A stretch of 64,000 bases of DNA. Source: Sphingomonas psychrolutea (lineage in GTDB: Bacteria; Pseudomonadota; Alphaproteobacteria; Sphingomonadales; Sphingomonadaceae). Under the pieces are notes generated by a model. The model was not told where the DNA came from, did no database searches, and saw only the letters and a list, made by a program, of their open reading frames with translations. Location of the stretch: NCBI RefSeq assembly GCF_014636175.1, contig NZ_BMDW01000002.1, forward strand, positions 186,001 through 250,000. The letters are read 5' to 3'. A program made the position numbers and the translations under genes. Positions 16,602 through 24,569 of this stretch are shown here, in pieces; the first letter of the stretch is position 1; every line of letters begins with the position of its first letter.

Positions 16602-18458
16602 TTAAGGATGGGAGATCCTTTGCGAGTGGACGTCCGACGTTGAGACTGCGCCATTGGGCGAAGCGGTCGGCACCAGGCTGTCGGCACAGGCCACGCTGAC
16701 CGTAATGGGAAAGTCGAGCAGCAATTGCGCCATGCCCTTGGCGACCGGGTCGAGCGAGGTGGACGCCAGTACGCCGCCATCCATGGAATTGCCGACGACG
16801 AAGTTGAGCGCCGACAAGCCCGGCACGCTGTACCGATCGACGGGCAGCGTCCGGCCATCGCAGAGCAAGCGCCCATAATGTTTGCCGACAATTTCCGGCG
16901 TCAGTGCGGCGGCAATATAGGGCAGATATTCGGGCCTGCGGGCGATCACTGCGACGTTGAACAAATTGCCCTTGTCGCCGCTCCGCGCCCAGGCGAGACG
17001 GATCAAGGGGACGGTATGCCCCGCCTCTGCATCGCCCGGTGTGGCGGGCATGGCTGGCGCGACGGCGTCAGCCTCCTTGCCCTTTGCGTCCGCAACCGAG
17101 GTGAACGGCACGCTTTCCCCCTCGACCATTACGGTCTGCGACACCGAAGATTTCGCGATCAAAAACGCGGCGATCCGCTGCACAGGACGCACCGAGGCGA
17201 CCAGACTGAGGCTGATCCCGACCGACATATGGCTGATACCCGAGCTCTGCTCGCGAACCAGGAATTGCGCACCTGCCTGATCGGGATGATCGGCGATCAG
17301 GCGACAGATCGCCGTCGTTGGCCCCTCCCCTCCGCCGCCAATGATGTCGCACCGTGTCTGCGTGAACGGCGGCAACTGGCTTTGGCGCAGCATGGTGTTC
17401 GTGCGGGCGAACATTTCATGGCCCAGGCGGCGCGCTTTGGCTGCGGCCTCAAGACCGATGATCGGGACAAGCGCGGTCGCGCGCCAACCTGCGTCATACG
17501 TGACGCTTGCCTTGTACGTCGCGGTACGGCCCAGGCCCCGCGCGCCTGTCACTTCGACGCGGTCTGGTCCGACCTGCTTCAGACTGACCCCGGTAAAATC
17601 GCAAGTCACATCCGCGACATAATAACGCTGCGGATCGCTGACTTCGTAAAGAAGCTGCTCGGAAACGGTCCCGATCGTCACGAGCCCGCCGGTGCCCTCA
17701 ACCTTGGTAATGACGAGCCCCCCGTCGGCGCGGCACTCGCCGATCGGCATGCCAATGTCGGCCCAGTCAGGCACGTCGCGCCAGTCGGTGAAGGTGCCGC
17801 CCGTCACTTGGGCCGAACACTCGAGCAGATGGCCGGCCAGCGTGCCCGCGGCGAGCAAGTCGAAGTCGTCCGGGCCCCAGCCGAACTCATGGATCAAGGG
17901 GCCGAGCGCCATTGCACTGTCGACGGCGCGACCGGTAATGACGATATCGGCGCCAGCGGCGATCGCTGCGGCGATTGGGAAGGCGCCGGTATAGGCGACC
18001 AGACTGTTGATCTGATCGGCGCCCTCGACTGTTTCGAGAACCGACGAATTGTCGAACATGTCGCGTGTGTCGAGGCCGATGATCGTTGCGCTTTCGGCGG
18101 TCAAATTGTCGCCTTCGACAACACCGATTCGGACATTCAGTCCTGCCGATGCCGCGCCGCGGCGCAACGCCTCGGCGCAGGCCGAAGGGTTGAGGCCCCC
18201 GGCGTTGGCGACGATCCGGATGCCTCGGTCGAGCAATGTCTGGAGATGCGGCAGGATGTAACCATCGACAAAATCGGCGGCGAAACCCTGCCCCGTGCCG
18301 TTGGCCATGCTGCGCCCGAGCCCGCCCATAACCGATTCGGCGAGAAAATCGAAAATGATGTAATCGAGCTGTTCGTCCTTCGCGAGCAGCTGCGCGATGC
18401 CCATGCGGCTGTCGTTGAAGAAGGCGGTTGCCGCGCCGATCCGGACGATGTCACCCAC
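16602..18458 (-). CDS. AtuA-family (DUF1446) protein with fused ferredoxin-fold C-terminal domain
   Basis: This 618-residue protein matches the AtuA family named from acyclic terpene (citronellol/geraniol) utilisation. The DUF1446 region spans about residues 3-450 (RIGAATAFFNDSR, ANAGGLNPSACAEALRR, DIVITGRAVDSA, ECSAQVTGGTFTDW). A C-terminal AtuA-like ferredoxin-fold domain follows from about residue 505 (RLAWARSGDKGNLFNVAVIA). Its biochemical role is still unclear in the literature. The start is a GTG with AGAGGA 8 bases upstream; the open frame reaching 18620 has no such site. It is divergent from the ALDH gene, with a shared regulatory region. Confidence 0.88.
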   Translation of the reverse strand: MGDIVRIGAATAFFNDSRMGIAQLLAKDEQLDYIIFDFLAESVMGGLGRSMANGTGQGFAADFVDGYILPHLQTLLDRGIRIVANAGGLNPSACAEALRRGAASAGLNVRIGVVEGDNLTAESATIIGLDTRDMFDNSSVLETVEGADQINSLVAYTGAFPIAAAIAAGADIVITGRAVDSAMALGPLIHEFGWGPDDFDLLAAGTLAGHLLECSAQVTGGTFTDWRDVPDWADIGMPIGECRADGGLVITKVEGTGGLVTIGTVSEQLLYEVSDPQRYYVADVTCDFTGVSLKQVGPDRVEVTGARGLGRTATYKASVTYDAGWRATALVPIIGLEAAAKARRLGHEMFARTNTMLRQSQLPPFTQTRCDIIGGGGEGPTTAICRLIADHPDQAGAQFLVREQSSGISHMSVGISLSLVASVRPVQRIAAFLIAKSSVSQTVMVEGESVPFTSVADAKGKEADAVAPAMPATPGDAEAGHTVPLIRLAWARSGDKGNLFNVAVIARRPEYLPYIAAALTPEIVGKHYGRLLCDGRTLPVDRYSVPGLSALNFVVGNSMDGGVLASTSLDPVAKGMAQLLLDFPITVSVACADSLVPTASPNGAVSTSDVHSQRISHP

Positions 18459-18519
18459 GCCATTTCCTCTCAAATGCTCGCACGTCGCGGGCTCGGCAAA
18501 TTGACTCCCGAGTTTCGCA

Positions 18520-18546
18520 ATGCATTTCGTTCGTTGCATAATTATA
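18520..18546. promoter_or_regulatory. Divergent promoter region with inverted repeat (AtuA gene / ALDH)
   Basis: On the minus strand a perfect TATAAT lies at 18541-18546, placed for a start site just upstream of the AtuA-family gene. Immediately downstream of it, at 18520-18539, is the inverted repeat ATGCA-N10-TGCAT, where a bound repressor would cover the start site. The TetR gene at 13644 is a candidate partner. This is symmetry- and position-based only. Confidence 0.4.
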
Positions 18547-18613
18547 GCCCACCGTGACATAGGAAGACCAGACCGCACGCTTCGGCACTCGACACCCGGA
18601 TGGGGAAGCATAA

Positions 18614-20104
18614 ATGCCAATCACGATATCCGCACCGCGACCCAGTCCTGTTCGCAACCCCCGGCACCTGTTTATCGGCGGGGCGTGGGTCGAACCGTCG
18701 GGGTCGTCGCGCTTCGACATTGTCAACAGCGCTACCGAAGAGCTGATCCTGACGGTTGCCGAAGCGCAGGCACCCGATATCGAGCGCGCCGTTGCCGCTG
18801 CGCGCACGGCGTTCGATACAGGTCCGTGGGCCCGCATGTCGCCCGCCGCACGCGGTGTGTGGCTGGACAAGATTGCCGATGCCTGGGAAACCCGCGGCGA
18901 CGCGCTGGCCGATAGCTGGGCGCTTGAATCGGGCGTGCTGCGCTCGATATCGGCTCATTCGGCCAAGAGCGTTGCCGGCATCTTTCGCGGCTATGCGGCG
19001 CTGGGCGAGACCTATGCCTGGGAAGAGAAACTTACTTCGTCGATGGGGTTTCCCGCGCTGCTGGTGCGCGAGCCAGTCGGTGTGGTCGCCGCGATCATCC
19101 CGTGGAATGCGCCGCATGCGCTGATGGCCTATAAAGTCGCCGCAGCGCTGATCGCGGGTTGCACGGTCATCATCAAGGCGTCACCCGAAGCGCCCTCGGC
19201 GCCCTATTTTATGGCGGAAATCTGCGAGGAGATTGGCCTGCCCGGCGGGGTCGTCAACGTGCTGACCGCCGAACGCGCGGTGTCCGAGCTGCTGGTGCGC
19301 GACCCGCGCGTCGATAAAGTCAGCTTTACCGGGTCGACCGCCGCAGGGCGCAAGATCGCGGCGATTTGTGGTGACCGGATCGCGCGCGTCACGCTGGAGC
19401 TGGGCGGCAAATCGCCCGCCATCATCCTCGACGACTATGATATCGGAAAGGCAGCCGCCACAATCGCGCGCTCGGCGCCGGTGATGACCGGGCAAGTCTG
19501 TGCGTCGCTGACCCGGATCATTGTCAGCGACAAGCGGCACGACGACTTCGTCGAAGCTCTTGCCGCCGCGTTCAGCAGCATCAAGGTGGGTGACCCTTTC
19601 GACGCGACCAGCCAGATGGGGCCGCTGGCAATGGCGCGGCAACGCGACCGGGTCGAATCCCTGATCGCTCAGGGCAAATCCGAAGGCGCACGGCTCGCAA
19701 CCGGCGGCGGACGTCCTGCCCACCTCAATCGGGGGTATTTCATCGAGCCGACCGTGTTCGCCAATGTCGATAACAATTCGACCATCGCGCGCGAAGAGAT
19801 ATTCGGCCCGGTGCTCAGCGTCATCCCTGCCGCAAGCGAGGAGCAGGCGATCGAGATCGCCAATGACACCATCTATGGGCTGAACAGCAGCGTCTTCACC
19901 GATGATCCTGAGCGTGCCTATGCGGTCGGTCGCCGGTTGCGCGCGGGAACCGTTGGCCACAACGGCTTCAAGAACGATTTCGGCATCGCGTTCGGCGGGT
20001 TCAAGCAGTCAGGCCTGGGCCGCGAGGGCGGTGTCGAGGGACTCCATCCCTATCTCGAGGCCAAGACGATGATCTTCGAAACCGCGCCAAAGGCTGCGCA
20101 ATAG
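18614..20104 (+). CDS. NAD(P)+-dependent aldehyde dehydrogenase
   Basis: The 496-residue enzyme shows the full ALDH signature: IIPWNAPHAL at 161-170, the SFTGSTAAGRK cofactor loop, catalytic Glu262 in LELGGKSP, catalytic Cys296 in MTGQVCAS, and EEIFGPVLSV near residue 395. It oxidises an aldehyde to the acid, probably a product of the monooxygenase or SDR steps encoded next to it. GGGGAAG precedes the ATG. The next gene starts 1 base after the stop, so they are an operon. The substrate is not known. Confidence 0.93.
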   Translation: MPITISAPRPSPVRNPRHLFIGGAWVEPSGSSRFDIVNSATEELILTVAEAQAPDIERAVAAARTAFDTGPWARMSPAARGVWLDKIADAWETRGDALADSWALESGVLRSISAHSAKSVAGIFRGYAALGETYAWEEKLTSSMGFPALLVREPVGVVAAIIPWNAPHALMAYKVAAALIAGCTVIIKASPEAPSAPYFMAEICEEIGLPGGVVNVLTAERAVSELLVRDPRVDKVSFTGSTAAGRKIAAICGDRIARVTLELGGKSPAIILDDYDIGKAAATIARSAPVMTGQVCASLTRIIVSDKRHDDFVEALAAAFSSIKVGDPFDATSQMGPLAMARQRDRVESLIAQGKSEGARLATGGGRPAHLNRGYFIEPTVFANVDNNSTIAREEIFGPVLSVIPAASEEQAIEIANDTIYGLNSSVFTDDPERAYAVGRRLRAGTVGHNGFKNDFGIAFGGFKQSGLGREGGVEGLHPYLEAKTMIFETAPKAAQ

Positions 20105-20105
20105 G

Positions 20106-21578
20106 ATGCCGACCGACAAAAGGCCTTTACGCTTTGTCATCATCGGCGCGGGCATGGCGGGGATGCTGGCGGGAATCCGGCTCAAAGAGCGCGGGGACAC
20201 CGACTTTACCATCTACGAAAAGGGCGACACCGTCGGGGGCACCTGGCGCGAGAACAGCTATCCGGGGCTCGCCTGCGATACCCCGGCGCACAGCTATACC
20301 TTTTCGTTTGCGACCAACCCGGAATGGAGCGCCTTCTACGCCCCGGGCCCCGAAATCCGCGCCTATTTCGAGGATATTGCGGACCGCTACGACCTGAAGT
20401 CGCAGATCAGCTTTAATACGGAGATCGCTTCCTGCCGATTCGTCGACGGGCGCTGGCGGATCGTCACCACCGACGGGCGCGACGATGTCGCCGATGTCGT
20501 GATTGCTGCGACGGGCGTGCTCCATCACCCGGCAATGCCAGACATTCCGGGGCTGGCCAGTTTCGCGGGCCCCTATTTCCACAGCGCGCGCTGGGATCAC
20601 TCGGTTGGGTTCGACGGCAAACGGATCGGCGTGATCGGCAATGGTTCGACCGGCGTGCAGATCGTCAGCGCCCTGTCGAAAATTGCGGGCACGCTGGTTC
20701 ATTTCCAGCGGTCGCCACAATGGATCATGCCGTGCCCGGACCTGAAATACAGCGACGCCGACAAACAGGCCTTTCGTGACGATCCGGCGAAAATCGAGGC
20801 GGTCCGCAACGGCCCCGAGGCCAGCGCCCGCCGAGCACGCTTCACCGCCGCGATCATCGACCTCGACTCGCCCGAGCTTGCGGAAATCCAGGAGATCGTT
20901 GAACGCAATCTTCAGGACAGCATTCGCGACCCGGATTTGCGCGAAAAACTGCGCCCGGACTACCGCGCCGCCTGCAAGCGGATGGTGTTTTCGGCGCATT
21001 ATTATAACGCGGTGCAAAGGCCCAATGTCGAGGTTGCGGTCGGCACCATCGAGCGCGTCGAGGCCGCGGGCATCAGGATGAAGGACGGCAGTTTCCACGA
21101 ACTTGACGTCATCGCCTTGGCGACCGGATTCCGCGTCGACCAATTTGTCCGGCCGATGATCGTCGAGGGTGTCGGCGGCCAGAGCCTCGATGTACTTTGG
21201 GCAGAACATCCCCGCGCCTATTATGCCGTGGCGGTTCCGGATTTTCCGAACTTTTTCCTACTCAACGGGCCAACCGGGCCGGTCGGCAATTTTACACTGA
21301 TCGACATTGCCGAGGCGCAATGGACGTATATCGACCAGCTTATCGATCTGCTGCGTGCGGGCACCTGCGATGCCGTGGCTCCAAGCAGGGCAGCGCTCGA
21401 AAACTATGAGGAGCGCCGCACCGAAGCCGCCAAGCGCACCGTGTTCGCCTCGGGCTGCCGCAGCTGGTATCTCGACAAGCAGGGCGTGCCTCAGGTCTGG
21501 CCATGGAGCTACGCCTATTTCCAGCACGTGATGGCGACGCCGAACCTCGACGATTACGACTTGATACAGAGGTACTGA
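20106..21578 (+). CDS. Type I Baeyer-Villiger (flavin-containing) monooxygenase
   Basis: The 490-residue protein has an FAD-binding GAGMAGM near residue 15. It carries the Baeyer-Villiger fingerprint FXGXXXHXXXW as FAGPYFHSARW around residue 155, and a second Rossmann motif GNGSTGVQ for NADPH. VGGTWRENSYPG is also typical of this class. Such enzymes insert one oxygen beside a ketone to make an ester or lactone. It lies in an operon with ALDH and an SDR, which can oxidise the starting alcohol to the ketone. Substrate range (terpenoid, steroid or alicyclic ketone) is open. Confidence 0.92.
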   Translation: MPTDKRPLRFVIIGAGMAGMLAGIRLKERGDTDFTIYEKGDTVGGTWRENSYPGLACDTPAHSYTFSFATNPEWSAFYAPGPEIRAYFEDIADRYDLKSQISFNTEIASCRFVDGRWRIVTTDGRDDVADVVIAATGVLHHPAMPDIPGLASFAGPYFHSARWDHSVGFDGKRIGVIGNGSTGVQIVSALSKIAGTLVHFQRSPQWIMPCPDLKYSDADKQAFRDDPAKIEAVRNGPEASARRARFTAAIIDLDSPELAEIQEIVERNLQDSIRDPDLREKLRPDYRAACKRMVFSAHYYNAVQRPNVEVAVGTIERVEAAGIRMKDGSFHELDVIALATGFRVDQFVRPMIVEGVGGQSLDVLWAEHPRAYYAVAVPDFPNFFLLNGPTGPVGNFTLIDIAEAQWTYIDQLIDLLRAGTCDAVAPSRAALENYEERRTEAAKRTVFASGCRSWYLDKQGVPQVWPWSYAYFQHVMATPNLDDYDLIQRY

Positions 21579-21580
21579 CA

Positions 21581-22318
21581 GTGGTGGGAAAACTCGAAGG
21601 TCGCCGAATCATCGTCACGGGCGCGGCGAGCGGCATGGGACGGGCGATTGCCGATCTGTTCGCGCAAGAAGGCGCGGCGCTCGCCCTGATCGACGTGAAC
21701 CACGAAGGCGTTCGACAAGCAGCAGACGCGCTCGGCGCAGTCGGCTTTGCGTGCGACGTATCGGACCGGGCGGCGGTCAGCGCGACGGTTGCCGACACCG
21801 GCGCGGTGCTGGGCGGGATCGACGGGGTCGTCAACGCCGCGGGAGTTCTCGACATCAAGCCGTTCGGCGACCTTGACCCCGCAAGCTGGGACCGGATGAT
21901 CGCGATCAATCTGACCGGGCCGTTCAACGTCGTTCACGCCGCGCTGCCGTTTTTGAACGGAGCCGAGCGCGCTACCATCGTCAACATAGCCTCGACGAGC
22001 GCTCTGATGCCGATGGCAGGGACGACGGGCTATTCGGCGAGCAAGGCAGGCCTCGCGATGTTCACCAAATGCCTTGGTTTCGATCTCGGCCCCAAAATCC
22101 GCGCAAATTCGATCTGCCCCGGCGTCATCAAGACCGAAATGACCCGTTATCTCTGGGAAAACCCCGAACACAGCGCGCGCGCTGCCGACCGCGTGGCGCT
22201 CAAACGGCTCGGCCTGCCCGAAGATGTCGCCCGGGCTGCATTGTTCTTTTCGACCGACGACTCCGGCTTCACCACCGGTACCGAACTCCCGGTCGACGGC
22301 GGCTTTTCTTGGCGTTGA
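21581..22318 (+). CDS. Short-chain dehydrogenase/reductase
   Basis: The 245-residue classical SDR has the cofactor motif TGAASGMGRA, the conserved NAAG (VVNAAGV), a catalytic Ser in NIASTSA and YSASK for Tyr/Lys. It ends with the family's PVDGGFS tail. The start is one of two adjacent GTG codons just after the BVMO stop, with AGAGGT about 9 bases upstream; the longer frame from 21503 lies wholly inside the BVMO gene. It probably makes the ketone substrate of the flanking monooxygenases from a secondary alcohol. Confidence 0.92.
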   Translation: MVGKLEGRRIIVTGAASGMGRAIADLFAQEGAALALIDVNHEGVRQAADALGAVGFACDVSDRAAVSATVADTGAVLGGIDGVVNAAGVLDIKPFGDLDPASWDRMIAINLTGPFNVVHAALPFLNGAERATIVNIASTSALMPMAGTTGYSASKAGLAMFTKCLGFDLGPKIRANSICPGVIKTEMTRYLWENPEHSARAADRVALKRLGLPEDVARAALFFSTDDSGFTTGTELPVDGGFSWR

Positions 22319-22345
22319 GCGCCCAAATACAGGAGGCTTTGCACC

Positions 22346-24307
22346 ATGTCTAACGATGAACTGCGGTCGGCAAGCGACGCTGAAATCGACGATGCGATGA
22401 AATACGCGTCGCCAATGGTGCTGCGAGGATTGCTCTATCAGCTTACCGGCGATGCCGAGGTCGTGGCCATGCCGCCGGGACCATCTGCTAAATTTGGCGT
22501 AGGCAAGGAAATGGCGAACGATGCCGATGCCGATCTGCTCAGAGCCAAGGGCGCGGCGTTCCTGAAACACTACCGGGACGGTCGCACAAACGAGATCGAC
22601 ATCGGGCCGACAGATCGCCTGCGCCAGAGCTTGTCGCTGACCGCCGGACACGAAATCCCCGAGGCCGAGCTGCACATCTGGCAGGAAGAAGCCGCCTTTG
22701 ATCGCTGGGCGCGCGGTGTACACTGGCAAGGTGGCACCCCGCCCAAGAGCGTCCAAAACTTCAAGGTCGCGGTCATCGGCACCGGCATCTCGGGCCTGAA
22801 TGTCGCAGTTCAACTGAAGCAGGCTGGCATTCCCTTCACGGTCTTCGAGAAAAATCCCGAAGTCGGCGGCTCTTGGTATGAAAACCGCTACCCTGGCGCG
22901 CGGGTGGACACTACCAGCCGGGGCTACACGCATCTTTTCAGCTATGATTATCCCTACGAATACAGCTATTCGCCGCGCGACCATAATTTGCGGTATTTCA
23001 AGTGGGTGGCCGACACTTTCGGCATTCGCGGCAACATTGTGTTCAATACCGAAGTCACCGCCATGCTTTGGGACGATGGCACCGCAAAATGGACGCTGGA
23101 ATCGCAAGGACCGTCTGGCGCAGACACGGCAGAGTTCAACGCAGTCATTTCCTGCGTCGGATTCCTGTCACGACCGCAACTGCCCGTTATCGACGGCATG
23201 GAAAGTTTCGCGGGCGATGCGTTTCACATGGCAGCCTGGCCTGAAGGCGTGGACGTGAAAGACAAGCGCGTTGCCGTGATTGGCAGTGGTGCTTCGGGTT
23301 ACCAGACGACGCCGGTGATCGCAGAAACCGCCACGCACACCTATCTCTTTCAGCGCCAGCCCAACTGGTGCCTTGAAGACGAGATTTACCTCAAGAAGCT
23401 GGCGCCACAGGCCATATGGCTGGATCGCAACTTTCCGTTTTACAGCAATTACGTACGCTTCCGCGTCGGTGCCTTGATGAGTCCGGAAGTGGCGAAGCTG
23501 GGCACCACGGTCGATCCCGACTTTGTCGATCCGCACAGCTTGAGCGCGGTGAACAAGGCGACGCGAGACATGTGCGTCAGTTTCGCCACGCGCAAACTGG
23601 GGTCACGACCCGATCTGCTTGAAAAAATGATCCCGAACTTTCCGCCAATGGCATCGCGCCCAATCCGCGTCGATTCTGACTACAGCGTGTATGATGCCCT
23701 GCTGCGTGACAATGTCACGTTGGTTTCCGATCCGATCGAAAAAATTACGCCCAAGGGCATCGTGTCTGGCGGTGTCGAGCACGAGCTTGACATCATCGCG
23801 TTTGCCACAGGCTTCAAGGCGAACGACTATCTCTGGCCGATGGAGGTGCGGGGCCGGGGCGGCGTTCGCATCGAGGAAGTCTGGGCCAAGGACGGCCCGC
23901 GCGCCTATCTCGGTGCCATGGTCGCCGGGTTCCCGAACCTGTTCATGTGCTACGGGCCCAATTCGAACAATTTCGGCGGCTTTACCGTCGTCGATCTGCT
24001 CGAACTGGTGGCGCAATTCTCGCTTCGCTGCATTCAGGGCTTGATCGAAAACGGCCAGCGCAGCGTGGAGGTCAGCGACGCGGGCTACTGGCGCTTTGCC
24101 GAAATTCTCGGCGATATGGAGCGCCAGATGATCTATATGGACCCGCGCGCCAACAATTATTACCAACATGGCGGTCGATCGTGCGTCAACGGTCCGCTCG
24201 ACATTCGCCGTATGTGGCGCTGGCTGAACGATCCCGCCGGGGCACCGCCTGCCGAAACGGACGCCGGTCTCCGGCCCTATTTCGGCGAGGATCTTGTCGT
24301 CCGTTAA
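22346..24307 (+). CDS. Long-type Baeyer-Villiger monooxygenase, 4-hydroxyacetophenone-monooxygenase-like
   Basis: At 653 residues this BVMO is longer than its neighbour because of an N-terminal extension of about 135 residues. That layout is known from 4-hydroxyacetophenone monooxygenase and related enzymes. FAD-binding GTGISGL is near residue 148, VGGSWYENRYPGARVDTTS follows, and the BVMO fingerprint reads FAGDAFHMAAWPEG. A second nucleotide motif GSGASGYQ is present. AGGAGG stands 10 bases before the ATG, a stronger site than its neighbours have. Two BVMOs of different subtype in one cluster suggest two successive oxidations or a broad ketone range. Confidence 0.92.
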   Translation: MSNDELRSASDAEIDDAMKYASPMVLRGLLYQLTGDAEVVAMPPGPSAKFGVGKEMANDADADLLRAKGAAFLKHYRDGRTNEIDIGPTDRLRQSLSLTAGHEIPEAELHIWQEEAAFDRWARGVHWQGGTPPKSVQNFKVAVIGTGISGLNVAVQLKQAGIPFTVFEKNPEVGGSWYENRYPGARVDTTSRGYTHLFSYDYPYEYSYSPRDHNLRYFKWVADTFGIRGNIVFNTEVTAMLWDDGTAKWTLESQGPSGADTAEFNAVISCVGFLSRPQLPVIDGMESFAGDAFHMAAWPEGVDVKDKRVAVIGSGASGYQTTPVIAETATHTYLFQRQPNWCLEDEIYLKKLAPQAIWLDRNFPFYSNYVRFRVGALMSPEVAKLGTTVDPDFVDPHSLSAVNKATRDMCVSFATRKLGSRPDLLEKMIPNFPPMASRPIRVDSDYSVYDALLRDNVTLVSDPIEKITPKGIVSGGVEHELDIIAFATGFKANDYLWPMEVRGRGGVRIEEVWAKDGPRAYLGAMVAGFPNLFMCYGPNSNNFGGFTVVDLLELVAQFSLRCIQGLIENGQRSVEVSDAGYWRFAEILGDMERQMIYMDPRANNYYQHGGRSCVNGPLDIRRMWRWLNDPAGAPPAETDAGLRPYFGEDLVVR

Positions 24308-24569
24308 GCGGACACGCGCAGGCCATTGGTCTTCGAGGGTCCAGTAACGTTCGGATGACGACGGGCGCGTGACGTGATCGCGTGGCCGGCTTCAGCACCA
24401 GCGTAGTTGTTCAATGATGCGACCGTCGTGGGGCGACGTCCGGAATCATCGCGGTCTAAGCGCAGCATCCATTAGCATTTTGCCTCTCACCGCGGAAACG
24501 ACCGTCACGTGTGTTTGAGAGCCAGACGGCACTTCGAAAAGCGACGCCGTGAACATTGTAGCGCAACCG
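24308..24569. other. Gap holding repeat copy 2 and no gene
   Basis: This 262-bp space lies between the convergent BVMO and TonB-receptor genes. On the minus strand, 24385-24424 matches the repeat at 4586-4625 beside the IS110 stub. The part next to 24570 is where the missing C-terminal strands of the TonB receptor would be expected. I see stop codons in all frames and no convincing continuation. Confidence 0.4.
24385..24424 (-). repeat. Diverged repeat, copy 2
   Basis: On the minus strand this reads CGCATCATTG, four bases, ACTACGCTGGTGC, five bases, CCG. The flanks are partly matching too, and it is the counterpart of the copy at 4586-4625. No IS110 coding sequence lies beside this copy. It may be a bare end left by excision or deletion of an element. 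Confidence 0.4.

Noticed and set aside
16725..18557. Long plus-strand open frame of about 610 codons opposite the AtuA-family gene
   Set aside because: It is an antisense frame kept open by high GC in the third codon position; the minus-strand frame has clear AtuA family segments and a ribosome site.
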